Of a stretch of 35,604 nt of DNA, positions 1 through 8,957 are shown piece after piece (position 1 is the first letter of the stretch; each line of letters opens with the position of its first letter). Under the pieces are notes generated by a model, which did not search any database, was not told where the DNA came from, and worked only from the letters and a program-made list of their open reading frames with translations. Origin of the DNA: Desulfosarcina sp. OttesenSCG-928-A07 (GTDB lineage: Bacteria; Desulfobacterota; Desulfobacteria; Desulfobacterales; Desulfosarcinaceae); the NCBI GenBank assembly GCA_030267325.1, contig JAJDJS010000026.1, positions 1 to 35,604 of the forward strand. Reading direction: 5' to 3'. The position numbers and the translations under genes are program-made.

Positions 1-469
1 GGTTTTGTATGCCATAAAGAGACATAATACCTGAAAAAAACAGGAACGCTCAAGCGTAAAATGCTCTGAGTCCAGGGCGAGATCGTTTTATGGGCTTTGA
101 AACAGGCACAAAAACAAAATTTCTATCAGAGGGTATTTTTTTGTCCCTTCGACTCGGGGATTCGGGATTAAGGAAAAGCCCTAATAATCGTTGTTCAAAA
201 AATTAGTGGTCGCCATTTCCAACTGACCATAGTCTCAATTTTGACAGAAATGACTTGCCATTAATTAAGTAATTGATTAATTGGCGGCAGATACATTGAA
301 AGTGTTCTCCTTTTAAGGACAGAAAAGATTTACACGCAGACAACTCACTATTGTAATTAAAATTTTAAATAGATTCAATATATTATTTAAAAGATGAAGT
401 GACTTCTGCGCGCGTGAAAACGCCATCCTATATTCTTTATAATGAACACTTTCGCATAATTTATCCCAT
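1..469. other. AT-rich intergenic region, no gene seen
   Basis: I see no credible gene here. The stretch is AT-rich and has stops in all frames. It holds an AT-rich near-palindromic patch around 259-285 and a TATAAT box at 438-443 without a matching -35 element. These could be the operator and promoter of the downstream regulator/efflux locus, but nothing in the sequence proves it. Confidence 0.4.
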
Positions 470-1098
470 AAGCACGCATCCCAAGGCCTCCCCCGGCAAC
501 CAGAGGCAAAGACCGGCGAACGCATATTCTGGATAATGCCCTGGAACTTTTTGCTGCCTACGGTATCGCGGGAACGATGATCGCGCAGATCGCCAAGGCA
601 TCTGGTGTGACATCGGCCATGGTCCATTACTATTTCACCAACCGTGAAGGACTGTTGAACGGCCTTGTTGCCGTCGCCGAACGACTCGCGCGATGTATGG
701 ACGATATGTGGGCGGGTGTTGCGGAAGAATCGCTTGCTGACCCAAAGCAGATCATTACGGCGTTTGCGGATCACCTGCTTGACGGGCTGGAGTGGATAGC
801 GCAGCTCCCGCTTTTGTGGGGCCGTGAACGATTGAATACCCGGGAGTTGCGGGAGCGGATTTTCCCTCTCCTCCCTTTGAATAAAGTTAAAGCCGCGCCA
901 TTTTTTTGCGGCGGCGCAACATGAGGGCCAGGATTGGTGGGGACATCCATCATGGCCGTTGTCATACCGCCGTTGGCGGCAGAGACTTTTCTCGACAAAA
1001 TTTCCGTCCTTCCGACGCTGGACAGAAAGATACTCAGGCAACATGTGCTTGCCATACTTTGGGACGGTTTACGACCGGAACAAGGTTCCAAGAGGTAG
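470..1098 (+). pseudogene. Decayed TetR-family regulator
   Basis: A TetR-type regulator would normally repress the exporter operon that follows. The middle is clear: a helix-turn-helix in the frame of position 577 reads IAQIAKASGVTSAMVHYYF, a typical TetR DNA-binding end. The gene is broken in several places. The natural N-terminus (RQPEAKTGERI, from about 497) is in a different frame from the following LDNALELFAAYG, so a base seems lost near 530. No ATG, GTG or TTG start precedes it before a stop. A run of seven T at about 901-907 lies where the frame changes again: FFAAAQHEGQ reads in another frame, and the main frame meets TGA at 925. The C-terminal part resumes after that TGA and ends at TAG 1096-1098, two bases before the next gene. 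Stop placement and neighbours fit a regulator-exporter operon. An alternative is sequencing error at the homopolymer, but that would not explain the missing start. Confidence 0.65.
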
Positions 1099-1100
1099 AA

Positions 1101-2057
1101 ATGAAACAATACGGCATAACGGCTTTCCTGGCGTTGCTGCTTGCGGTTTTGGGAGGATGCGGTGAATCAAACGATTCTGTTTTTCAGGGATATGTGGAAG
1201 GCGAATATCTCTATCTGGCGTCACCCCGGGCCGGACGGCTCGAAAAGCTGCTGACGGAACGGGGACATATCGTGGAAACAGGGGCGCTGCTGTTCGAACT
1301 TGAAGCAGAGCATGAGCGCTATGTATTACGGCAGGCTGAACATGAACTCCTTTCGGCCATGGCCCAGTTGGGCGATATGAAAACAGGAAAACGTCCCGAA
1401 GAAGTCGCCGTGGCCGAGGCACAGCTCGATCAAGCCAAAGCCGAGGCTGCCAATGTGATTGCGCTTTTGCGCCGCCGCGAAAAGCTGATTGCGATCGGGG
1501 GAATATCCAAACAGGAACTGGACGACTCCAGAGCAGCGGCACAAACCGCGACTGCCCGGGTTACGGAACTCGCCCGCCAAGTGGATGTTCACAATCTCCC
1601 GGAGCGGAAAAAGCGGATTGAGGCCCAACAGGCGTCGGTCAAGGCGGCTGAAGCGCGTGTTGCCCAAGCCTCCTGGGAACTGGAGCAAAAACGGTTAAAC
1701 GCCCCCACCTCTGGTCTGGTTTATGATACGTTGTTCCGCCAGGGCGAGTGGGTGTCTGCCGGAAACCCGGTTGTGCAAATGCTTCCGCCGGAAAACGTGA
1801 AAATACGGTTTTTTGTTCCCGAACCGCTGATTGGCGGAATCCGTCTTGGAAGCCGGGTTCAGGTTATGATAGACGGGCGCGAGGCGCCGATTTCCGCCGC
1901 CATTTCCTATGTCGCCGCCAATGCCGAATACACCCCTCCGGTTATTTACAGCAACGAAACGCGCTCCAAATTAGTTTTCATGGTGGAAGCGCGGCCTGAA
2001 CTAACGGCAGCCGCTTCTCTGCATCCCGGCCAGCCGGTGAGTGTGAGTTTTCCATGA
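1101..2057 (+). CDS. HlyD-family periplasmic adaptor lipoprotein of an ABC exporter
   Basis: A membrane-fusion (adaptor) protein, expected to link the inner-membrane ABC exporter encoded next to an outer-membrane channel. The 318-residue product starts with a hydrophobic segment ending in the lipobox LGGC at about residue 20, so it is probably a lipoprotein. A short biotinyl/lipoyl-like half (GYVEGEYLYLASPRAGRL) is followed by a long alanine/glutamate/lysine-rich coiled-coil hairpin (about residues 80-200), and then the second half and a beta-barrel (APTSGLVYDTLFRQGEWV). This is the YbhG/YhiI-like arrangement. I chose ATG 1101, which lies just after AGAGG and right behind the regulator stop. 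An upstream in-frame extension to 906 would run through the regulator tail and lose the signal peptide. It overlaps the ATPase gene by four bases (ATGA). Substrate unknown. Confidence 0.88.
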   Translation: MKQYGITAFLALLLAVLGGCGESNDSVFQGYVEGEYLYLASPRAGRLEKLLTERGHIVETGALLFELEAEHERYVLRQAEHELLSAMAQLGDMKTGKRPEEVAVAEAQLDQAKAEAANVIALLRRREKLIAIGGISKQELDDSRAAAQTATARVTELARQVDVHNLPERKKRIEAQQASVKAAEARVAQASWELEQKRLNAPTSGLVYDTLFRQGEWVSAGNPVVQMLPPENVKIRFFVPEPLIGGIRLGSRVQVMIDGREAPISAAISYVAANAEYTPPVIYSNETRSKLVFMVEARPELTAAASLHPGQPVSVSFP

Positions 2058-2995
2058 CCACCTGTCAAAATACCTTGGCCATTGATGTGCAGAACCTGGG
2101 CAAAAGTTTCGGATCCAAAAAAGTTGTCGATAATGTCTCGCTCACGGTCGAACGCGGGGAAATATACGGATTTCTCGGTCCCAACGGAAGTGGCAAAACC
2201 ACCTGCATCCGGCTGATGTGCGGTCTGCTTACGCCGGATTCCGGCAGTGGCACCTGCCTGGGGTTTAATATCCTGCGGGAAAGCACCCATATCAAACGCC
2301 GTATCGGGTACATGACACAGAAGTTTTCCTTCTGGGACGACCTGACCATTCGGGAAAACCTTGACTTCGTTGCCCGGCTTTTTGCAATAAAAGGCCGGAA
2401 AGCAGCTGTGGATCAGACGCTTGAAAAGCTGCGGCTGCAAGACCGGGCAAACCAGCTGACCGGCACGCTTTCCGGAGGATGGAAACAGCGCCTGGCGCTG
2501 GCCGCCTGCATGTTGCACAAACCTAAGCTCCTTTTGCTGGACGAACCCACGTCCGGGGTTGACCCAACCGCCCGCCGCGATTTTTGGGATGAATTGCACA
2601 GTCTTGCCGCCCGGGGCATTTCCGTTCTGGTCAGCACGCACTACATGGACGAAGCCGAGCGCTGCCATAAACTCGCGTATATTGCCTATGGGAAACTGAT
2701 GGCTACCGGAACCGCGCCGGAAATCATTGCGGCAAAAGGGCTGCACACCGTGGTCGTGCATGGCGAACATCTTCAGGCACTTTCCGAAAAACTTGACCAT
2801 ACGCCGGAAGTGGAACAGACCGTCATGTTCGGCACCTCGCTCCATGCCAGCGGCTTGGACAAGGATGCCTTACTCAGCACCGTGACCGACATTGCCGGCA
2901 CCGGTCTCTATGTCGAACCCGTGGAAACAAGCCTTGAGGACGTCTTCGTCTACATGATGCACCGTTCCCAAAATAACCTCAGGTTGCCGCAATGA
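2054..2995 (+). CDS. ABC exporter ATP-binding protein (CcmA/YbhF type)
   Basis: Cytoplasmic ATPase that powers the exporter formed with the adaptor and permease on either side. In the 313-residue protein I see Walker A GPNGSGKTT (residues 42-50), the Q-loop glutamine near 89, the signature LSGGWKQ (139-145), Walker B LLLLDEP (159-165) with TSGVDP, and the H-loop histidine in STHYMDE (about 196). The C-terminal 80 residues form the extension common in ABC-2 ATPases of drug or multidrug type. It has one nucleotide-binding domain, unlike YbhF, which has two, so it presumably acts as a homodimer. It overlaps the genes on both sides by four bases, which implies translational coupling. Confidence 0.93.
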   Translation: MTTCQNTLAIDVQNLGKSFGSKKVVDNVSLTVERGEIYGFLGPNGSGKTTCIRLMCGLLTPDSGSGTCLGFNILRESTHIKRRIGYMTQKFSFWDDLTIRENLDFVARLFAIKGRKAAVDQTLEKLRLQDRANQLTGTLSGGWKQRLALAACMLHKPKLLLLDEPTSGVDPTARRDFWDELHSLAARGISVLVSTHYMDEAERCHKLAYIAYGKLMATGTAPEIIAAKGLHTVVVHGEHLQALSEKLDHTPEVEQTVMFGTSLHASGLDKDALLSTVTDIAGTGLYVEPVETSLEDVFVYMMHRSQNNLRLPQ

Positions 2996-4131
2996 GCCGG
3001 GAGAGTACATTTTCCTTTACGCGCTGGTGGGGGGTGGTGGTCAAGGAGTTTCTGCAACTCAAACGCGACCCGGTGACCTTTGTCATGATCTTGATCATGC
3101 CTGTCATGCAGCTCCTGCTGTTCGGCTACGCCATGAATACGGATCCGAAAAATCTGCCCACAGCCCTGATTATAGGCGAGCAAAGTCAATTCACCCGCCG
3201 CATTGAAGCCTCGCTGCGCAACTCCGACTACTTTGCCATCACAAAAACACTGGATGAAAATACGGCCCGGCACGCTTTGGCAAAAGGCGAAGTGCAGTTT
3301 GTGGTTTCCATACCCGTGGATTTTTCCCGCAGGCTGGTACGCGGAGAACGGCCGGCCATACTCATTGAAGCAGATGCAACAGACCCGATGACCATCGGCG
3401 GGGCACTCAGCGCCTTGCAGGGAATTGTTGAGAGTGTTGCGGAAAAGGAACTGACCGGCGCCCTGGGGCACGTTCGGGGAACGTCCGAAGCATTATCCAT
3501 ACAGGTACACAGGATGTACAACCCGGAGGGGCTCACCCATTACAACGTTGTTCCCGGCCTCATGGGGGTTATTCTGGCCCTGACCACGGTGATGATGACA
3601 GGCCTTTCCATCACCAAGGAACGAGAGCGCGGCACCATGGAAAACCTGCTTGCCTTGCCGGTCAGCCCCATGGAAATTATGATGGGCAAAATCGTACCGT
3701 ATATCTTTATCGGCCACTTCCAGGCCGGCGTTATTATTCTTCTGACGAGGCTGCTCTTCCGTGTACCGTTTGTGGGAAATCCCTTTGCCCTTTATGTCGC
3801 CACTGTATTGTTTATCGCGTCCAATCTCATGTTGGGCGTCACCTTGTCGTCCTTTACCAAAAATCAGCTCCAGGCCATGCAGTTGACCATGTTTTACTTT
3901 CTTCCCAACATGATGCTGTCGGGGTTCACGTTTCCCTTTGCAGGGATGCCGAAGTGGGCGCAGGTTATCGGTAATATTTTTCCCCTGACCCACTTTAACC
4001 GTTCGGTTCGGGGAGTATTGCTCAAGGGAAACGACTGGGGCGATCTTTGGCCGCATTTATGGCCCGTGGCCCTGTTTTGTGTGGTTGTCATGGCCCTGTC
4101 CGTCCTGTTTTTCCGCCGTACACTTGATTAG
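2992..4131 (+). CDS. ABC-2 type transporter permease (YbhS/YbhR-like)
   Basis: Membrane subunit of the exporter. The 379 residues show the ABC2_membrane_3 plan: a cytoplasmic start, one transmembrane segment at about residues 30-50 (VTFVMILIMPVMQLLLFGY), a large extracytoplasmic domain to about 180, then five hydrophobic segments. The motif ITKERERGTMENLLALPVSP is the conserved coupling region of this family. Only one permease gene is present, so the transporter should be a homodimer, in contrast to the YbhS-YbhR pair. The gene ends the operon and is convergent with the minus-strand gph gene. Its substrate cannot be read from the sequence; a drug, dye or lipid-like compound would fit the family. 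Confidence 0.92.
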   Translation: MSRESTFSFTRWWGVVVKEFLQLKRDPVTFVMILIMPVMQLLLFGYAMNTDPKNLPTALIIGEQSQFTRRIEASLRNSDYFAITKTLDENTARHALAKGEVQFVVSIPVDFSRRLVRGERPAILIEADATDPMTIGGALSALQGIVESVAEKELTGALGHVRGTSEALSIQVHRMYNPEGLTHYNVVPGLMGVILALTTVMMTGLSITKERERGTMENLLALPVSPMEIMMGKIVPYIFIGHFQAGVIILLTRLLFRVPFVGNPFALYVATVLFIASNLMLGVTLSSFTKNQLQAMQLTMFYFLPNMMLSGFTFPFAGMPKWAQVIGNIFPLTHFNRSVRGVLLKGNDWGDLWPHLWPVALFCVVVMALSVLFFRRTLD

Positions 4132-4268
4132 ACAGTGTCACCTTAAGATAAGGTAACAATTTGAATTTATTATATCAAACAAGATCCTGAAATTTTCCAA
4201 TACGTTGAAAGAGTTGGGGGCGAGCGTCATCATTTGTTTTCGGGAAAAAAGAAGGTTCTCGGAAAAAA

Positions 4269-4964
4269 TCAGGAAACCGGCAGGGCCACACCCTTTTCCC
4301 GCAGGATATCCAGCAGCTCTGGGGCCTGCCGGACCAAGATGGGGCATCCGCCGTCGAAAAGGGGTTTTTCGCCTTTAAAGCCCCAGGTTACGCCCACCGG
4401 CGCCATGCCCGCTGCCCTGGCGGTGTTGATATCTGTCATGCTGTCCCCCACAAAAATAATGGCGTCCGGCAAAAGGCCCAGCTGCCGGGCAATTTCCAGG
4501 GCTGATGCCGGGTTCGGCTTTACTGGAAATTGATCGGTCTTTCCCATCACCCCATCAAAATGCCAGCGGCCCAGATAGTGAGCCACGCACCGAAGGGTCA
4601 GGTCGTGGGGTTTGTTGGACAAAATGGCCTTGAAAAGCGGCGTTTTATCAATCGCATCCAGAAGCGTGGCAATGCCATCATAAAGGCGGGTCTCCTGATT
4701 CCAATGATTCTGGTAGCACTCCCGCGCCCGGTCCACACATTTTTCCACAAGATCCGGTTTTTTGCGGGTTTCCTCGGGAAGGGCCCGGATCACAATCATC
4801 CGGAGGCCTTCACCGATAAACCAGCGGTAATCATCCATGGGATGGAGGGGAAAACCATATTCCGCCAGCATGGTGTTGACCGAATGGGCGATGTCGGCCA
4901 GGGTATCGAGAAGCGTTCCGTCCAGATCGAAAATAAGGCCTTGAATCGGAGACAATGAGGTCAT
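4269..4964 (-). CDS. gph: HAD-family phosphatase, phosphoglycolate phosphatase-like
   Basis: A haloacid-dehalogenase-superfamily hydrolase of 231 residues. The nucleophile motif is FDLDGTLLDT (Asp13 and Asp15), followed by a helical cap domain (about residues 20-90), a motif II serine in AILSNKPH, and the acidic motif FVGDSMTDINTARAAG near residue 170. Together with GxxWGF this is the phosphoglycolate phosphatase (Gph) pattern, in which 2-phosphoglycolate is hydrolysed to glycolate. HAD substrate assignments from sequence are weak, so another small phosphate ester is possible. It is the last gene of the lrp-gcvH-gph run, 26 bases after gcvH. The start ATG at 4964 has only a weak ribosome-binding site. 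Confidence 0.82.
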   Translation of the reverse strand: MTSLSPIQGLIFDLDGTLLDTLADIAHSVNTMLAEYGFPLHPMDDYRWFIGEGLRMIVIRALPEETRKKPDLVEKCVDRARECYQNHWNQETRLYDGIATLLDAIDKTPLFKAILSNKPHDLTLRCVAHYLGRWHFDGVMGKTDQFPVKPNPASALEIARQLGLLPDAIIFVGDSMTDINTARAAGMAPVGVTWGFKGEKPLFDGGCPILVRQAPELLDILREKGVALPVS

Positions 4965-4990
4965 GAAACCGTTCTTTCCGCTGGAGGATG

Positions 4991-5398
4991 TCAGGGGGAT
5001 TCTTTTCCCAGCCGCGCCACATAGGCAGTTGAGGTCCCCAGCGTCTGGGCAGACAGGGGATCATCGGGCCGAATCTCCAGCATCCAGCCTTTGCCGTAAG
5101 GGTCCGTATTGACGGCTTCCGGATGGTTCACAAGCAATGGGTTCACCGCCGTAACCTCGCCGTCAACGGGCATGAAAAGATCGGAAACGGTTTTGACGGA
5201 TTCCACTGTTCCAAAAATGTCGCCTGCCGAAAACCGGCTTCCAGCCTCGGGCAGTTCCACAAAAATCACATCACCCAACTGGTCCTGGGCATAATCGGAA
5301 ATTCCGATACGATAGATATTGCCTTGGCTCTTTACCCACACATGTTCATCGGAATAGGTGAGCCCTTCCGGGAAATTCAGGTCCTGGATCGCTTTCAT
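4991..5398 (-). CDS. gcvH: Glycine cleavage system H protein
   Basis: Lipoyl carrier protein. In the glycine cleavage complex it carries the aminomethyl group from GcvP to GcvT and passes electrons to the lipoamide dehydrogenase. The 135-residue length is normal. The lipoylation site is in GTVESVKTVSDL, with Lys69 the expected lipoyl-lysine. DEHVWV, LGDVIFVELPEAG and NPLLVNHPEAVNTDPYGKGW are family landmarks, all visible here. The start is supported by GGAGGA six bases before the ATG. No gcvT, gcvP or lpd lies in the window, so the partners must be elsewhere, or the protein may serve as a lipoate carrier in another role. Confidence 0.93.
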   Translation of the reverse strand: MKAIQDLNFPEGLTYSDEHVWVKSQGNIYRIGISDYAQDQLGDVIFVELPEAGSRFSAGDIFGTVESVKTVSDLFMPVDGEVTAVNPLLVNHPEAVNTDPYGKGWMLEIRPDDPLSAQTLGTSTAYVARLGKESP

Positions 5399-5412
5399 GG
5401 CATTTCCTCCCG

Positions 5413-5856
5413 CTAGAAAATATAGGGAATTTTAAGGTTATAGCCCTTGTACACCACAAAGGTCTCAACAGACTGGACGCCTTCAATCAAAGACACCTCC
5501 TGAGTGTAAAACTCCAGAAGGCCAAATCCTTCGGTGAGCAGCACCACCAGAATCAGGTCAAACCGGCCGGTGACCACGCTTACGGACACCACACCCCGGA
5601 TCCGGCTGAACTCTTCTCCTTTTTTCACCAGATCCATGGTACTGAGTTTCACGCCCACCATTACGATCTGGTGCCTGGGAATGGTTTCCGGATCCACGAG
5701 CCCGACGATCTTTAAAACGCCTTCTTCTTCCAGGCGGATGACCCGGGACCGAATTGTGTTTTCGGAAACGCCCAGATCTTCCGCAATCATTTTGTAGGAC
5801 TTCCGGCCTTCCTGCAAATGGCGGATAATGGCAATATTCAAATCGTCAATTTTCAT
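5413..5856 (-). CDS. Lrp/AsnC-family transcriptional regulator
   Basis: DNA-binding regulator of the feast/famine family, usually sensing an amino acid or similar effector. The 147 residues hold an N-terminal helix-turn-helix (SYKMIAEDLGVSENTIRSRV, residues 20-39) and a C-terminal RAM/ligand-binding domain (from about 60, with GRFDLILVVLLTEG). I chose the ATG at 5856, which gives MKIDDLNIAIIRHL, the usual family start and length. An in-frame ATG at 5970 would add 38 residues unlike the family. It is 14 bases upstream of gcvH, so it may regulate glycine or one-carbon metabolism in cis. It also faces the divergent lactate genes across 326 bases and could act on them. Which effector it binds is unknown. 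Confidence 0.88.
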   Translation of the reverse strand: MKIDDLNIAIIRHLQEGRKSYKMIAEDLGVSENTIRSRVIRLEEEGVLKIVGLVDPETIPRHQIVMVGVKLSTMDLVKKGEEFSRIRGVVSVSVVTGRFDLILVVLLTEGFGLLEFYTQEVSLIEGVQSVETFVVYKGYNLKIPYIF

Positions 5857-6182
5857 AGGGCTTCTTTTAGTTTCCTTTTTTACCATTAAGAAATAGGGGT
5901 TAGAGGTTACACACATGCTGTGATCGCTTTTACTATTATCAGTATGGATTTTCAAAGCCTGTTTTTTCATATTTTTTCATAAACGGCCATCAGTTGGAAA
6001 CGAGCCCGTATTTTTTAGGGCATAATTTCCCGCACACCACAAAAAAATTCTTGTATACTTAAAAGCCATCTCCACTTGTCAACATTGTTTTTATTTTTCA
6101 TGGAAGGGGAAGGTTCCATCCTTTTTCCGAAAATCCATCACTATTCAGGGCTGCAGCCCATGTAACCCACAGGAGGAAACCC
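5857..6182. other. Divergent intergenic region between lrp and lutC
   Basis: This 326-base, AT-rich gap must hold the promoters of both divergent operons. I see several T-rich tracts, but no convincing -35/-10 pair that I would stand on. A clear AGGAGG at about 6171-6176 serves lutC. No coding sequence was recognised. Confidence 0.45.
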
Positions 6183-6776
6183 ATGAACAATACCGAACAT
6201 GTGGTTGATATCTTTACCCAAAATGCCCGGGCTGCAAGTTCCACCGTGGTAACCGCCGGAAGTCTTCGGGAAGCTGTGGACTACGCGGTCCGGCTTTGTG
6301 CCGATAACGCCGGCATCCCTCCTTCCGTGCCCGGCGGAGAAGAAGGCCGCGATATCCTGGCCGCACCGGATATGCCGGCGGATCTGTGGCCCCATCTGGT
6401 GGAAGCCGGAAAGGCAAAGGGCGTACGGGTCATTGACAAGAATGTGCGTGAGCACCCAAACGGCGTTTGTGTGGGGTTTTCCGTGGGAGACATGGGGATT
6501 GCCAACACCGGCACCGTGATTCTACGCTGTTATAAAGAAGACACCCGGCTGGCCTCCATGCTGGCCGAAACCCATGTCATTGCGCTTCCCGCATCCACCA
6601 TTGTCGCCACCTCCTATGATGCCGAAGATTTTTTGCAGCAGGCCATGGCCGGCCCCATGTACACGGCCTTTATTTCCGGATGCAGCCGCACATCGGACAT
6701 TGAACGGGTACTGACCCTTGGCGTCCATGGGCCGCTTTCTCTGCACATCATCCTTATTCAGGAGGGACAGGCATGA
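6183..6776 (+). CDS. lutC: LutC-type LUD-domain subunit of L-lactate dehydrogenase
   Basis: Small LUD (DUF162/YkgG) subunit of the iron-sulfur, flavin-independent lactate oxidation complex known as LutABC or LldEFG, which oxidises L-lactate to pyruvate. The 197-residue protein carries the LUD hallmark GFSVGDMGIANTGTVIL and the later ETHVIALPASTIV. AGGAGG seven bases upstream gives a firm start. It overlaps the next gene by four bases. The same pair, a short LUD protein followed by a fused LUD/iron-sulfur protein, occurs in the organic-acid oxidation locus of Desulfovibrio (DVU3032-DVU3033), and this supports the assignment. The product is cytoplasmic or peripheral to the membrane. Confidence 0.88.
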   Translation: MNNTEHVVDIFTQNARAASSTVVTAGSLREAVDYAVRLCADNAGIPPSVPGGEEGRDILAAPDMPADLWPHLVEAGKAKGVRVIDKNVREHPNGVCVGFSVGDMGIANTGTVILRCYKEDTRLASMLAETHVIALPASTIVATSYDAEDFLQQAMAGPMYTAFISGCSRTSDIERVLTLGVHGPLSLHIILIQEGQA

Positions 6777-8953
6777 ACACAAACACAGGAACCCTGAGAG
6801 AATACAGAAAAAGCATCCAGGAGGCCCTGGATGATGAATATCTTCGCAAAACCCTCGACACGTTTGCTGTGGATTATCACGCCAGCCGAATCGCCGCATT
6901 TAAAACCATGGACGAGAAGGAAGTGATTCGGGAAATTGCCGAAGCCAAGGACAGCGCCATTTCCCGCATGGATGAACTCTATACACAGTTCAAAGAAAAG
7001 GCGGAAGCCAATGGCGTTATGGTGCACCGGGCCGATACGGCAGAAGAGGCCAATGCCATCATCTGCGCCATTGCGGCGGAAAATGCGTGCAAGAAAATCA
7101 TCAAATCCAAATCCATGACCGCCGAGGAAACCCTGCTCAATCCGGCCCTTCTGGAAAAAGGAATTGAGGTGGTGGAAACAGATCTGGGCGAATGGATTAT
7201 CCAGCTTCGCCACGAATCGCCCACCCACATGGTGCTGCCTGCCATCCATCTGTCGCGCAATCAGGTGGCAGATGTTTTCAGCCAGACCACTGGGAAAAAA
7301 GAAGAAGCAGACATCAGCACGCTGGTCAAGGTGGCCCGCCGGGAACTGCGCGAGAAATTCGCCACAGCCGACATGGGGATTTCCGGCGCCAATTTTGCCA
7401 TTGCCGACACCGGGACCATTGGTATTTGCACCAATGAGGGCAACGGACGCCTGGTCACCACCCTGCCCCGGGTGCAGGTGGCGATCACGGGCCTGGACAA
7501 ACTCGTGCCCACCCTGCACGATGCCTTGCGCATCATCCGGGTGCTGTCACGTAACGCCACCGGCCAGAACATCACCAGCTATGTGTCCTGGATCACCGGG
7601 GCCACGGAATGTCGGCTGGACCCGGATGAACGCAAGATCATGCACATTGTTTTTGTGGACAACGGGCGCACCCAGCTTGCCGCGGACCCGGCCTGCAAGG
7701 ATGCGCTGCACTGCGTACGCTGCGGGGCCTGCGCCAATGTCTGCCCTGTTTATCGTCTGGTGGGCGGCCACAAGATGGGCTACATTTACATCGGCGCCAT
7801 CGGTCTGATTCTGACCTACTTTTTCCACGGCGCGGATAAAGCGAAAAACCTGATACTGAACTGTATCAACTGCGGGGCCTGCAAAGAAGTCTGCGCCGCC
7901 GGCATTGATCTTCCGGCCATTATCCAGGAAATTCGGTGCCGACTGAACGAGTCCCAAGGCTCACCCCTGCCCGCGAAGCTTCTGGGCATGGTGCTCAAAG
8001 ACAGAAAACGCTTTCACACCCTGCTGAAATTCGCCAAATGGGTCCAGAAACCCGTTACGGCCGGAACGCCCTTTGTCCGCCATCTGCCTTCCATTTTTGA
8101 CGTGGGACAGAATTCTCGCGCCCTGCCCGCCATTGTGGACGACGCTTTCCGTGACCGCTGGCCGTACCTGTGCCACGAATATACTGAGGGTTCCCGCTTG
8201 GTCGGACTTTTTGCCGGATGCGCCCTGGACTTTCTCTACCCCGAACAACTGGAAGCCGCGCTGACCCTGATGCACCGCAAGGACTGCCGCATTGTCTTTC
8301 CCTTTGAACAAAGCTGTTGCGGTCTTCCCGTACAGATGATGGGACAGCGCACTGCTGCCGTGGCCACGGCAAAGGCCAACATCGACGCCTTTGAAAATAC
8401 CGGCTGCGAATATGTGGTGACCCTGTGCGCCTCGTGCGGTTCCCACATCAAACACACCTATCCCCTGCTGCTGGCGGATGACCCGGAATACAGCGCCAAA
8501 GCCGAAAGTTTTGTCGGCCGTATCAAGGACTTCAGCTCCTTTGCAGTGGATGTCCTCGACTATGGTGAAAAGGATTTTGCGGTCGGTGACGACAAAATAC
8601 GCGATGGCGTATGTTACCACTGTGCCTGTCACCTGTGCCGGGGGCTTGGGGTGACGCAGCAGCCCCGCGCCCTGATGCGGGCCGCCGGCGATTATCAGCA
8701 AACAGCCGAAGAAGACACCTGCTGTGGATTCGGCGGAACCTACAGCGTGGAGTTCCCTGAAATTTCCAGCCAGATTCTGATCAAAAAGCTGGACCGCCTG
8801 GAAGCCAGCGGGGCGCGGTATCTGGTAACAGACTGTCCCGGCTGTGTCATGCAACTAAGGGGCGGCGAAGAAAAAAGAGGCCGAAAACTTGTTGTGCAGC
8901 ACATGGCCGAATTTCTGGTCGCCCGACTGAACACAAAACAGGCGAAAGAATAA
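6773..8953 (+). CDS. Fused LutB-LutA iron-sulfur subunit of L-lactate dehydrogenase
   Basis: A 726-residue fusion of what are separate LutB and LutA proteins in Bacillus. Residues 1-300 form a LUD domain (IIKSKSMTAEETLLN, GFxGANFAIADTGTI-like region). Two 4Fe-4S motifs follow: CVRCGACANVCP from about 314 and CINCGACKEVCAAGID from about 364. The last 250 residues are a LutA/CCG half with FAGCALDFLYP, SCCGLP (about 513), CASCGSHIKHTYP, CYHCACHLC, TCCGFGG (about 649) and TDCPGCVMQL. The two CCG motifs probably bind an unusual iron-sulfur cluster, as in heterodisulfide reductase HdrB. It acts with LutC to pass electrons from lactate to menaquinone or another carrier. The stop at 8953 is followed by a broken lactate permease gene. 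Confidence 0.9.
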   Translation: MNTNTGTLREYRKSIQEALDDEYLRKTLDTFAVDYHASRIAAFKTMDEKEVIREIAEAKDSAISRMDELYTQFKEKAEANGVMVHRADTAEEANAIICAIAAENACKKIIKSKSMTAEETLLNPALLEKGIEVVETDLGEWIIQLRHESPTHMVLPAIHLSRNQVADVFSQTTGKKEEADISTLVKVARRELREKFATADMGISGANFAIADTGTIGICTNEGNGRLVTTLPRVQVAITGLDKLVPTLHDALRIIRVLSRNATGQNITSYVSWITGATECRLDPDERKIMHIVFVDNGRTQLAADPACKDALHCVRCGACANVCPVYRLVGGHKMGYIYIGAIGLILTYFFHGADKAKNLILNCINCGACKEVCAAGIDLPAIIQEIRCRLNESQGSPLPAKLLGMVLKDRKRFHTLLKFAKWVQKPVTAGTPFVRHLPSIFDVGQNSRALPAIVDDAFRDRWPYLCHEYTEGSRLVGLFAGCALDFLYPEQLEAALTLMHRKDCRIVFPFEQSCCGLPVQMMGQRTAAVATAKANIDAFENTGCEYVVTLCASCGSHIKHTYPLLLADDPEYSAKAESFVGRIKDFSSFAVDVLDYGEKDFAVGDDKIRDGVCYHCACHLCRGLGVTQQPRALMRAAGDYQQTAEEDTCCGFGGTYSVEFPEISSQILIKKLDRLEASGARYLVTDCPGCVMQLRGGEEKRGRKLVVQHMAEFLVARLNTKQAKE

Positions 8954-8957
8954 ACCC

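Noticed and set aside
313..1044. Long minus-strand frame across the TetR region
   Set aside because: It runs antisense to the regulator remnant and contains no family motif; it looks like a shadow of the opposite strand.
906..1100. N-terminal extension of the adaptor gene to ATG 906
   Set aside because: It reads through the regulator tail in another frame and would remove the lipoprotein signal peptide that begins at 1101.
4140..4154. Small hairpin ACCTTA-AGA-TAAGGT after the permease gene
   Set aside because: The stem is six to seven bases long with no T-run, too weak to call as a terminator.
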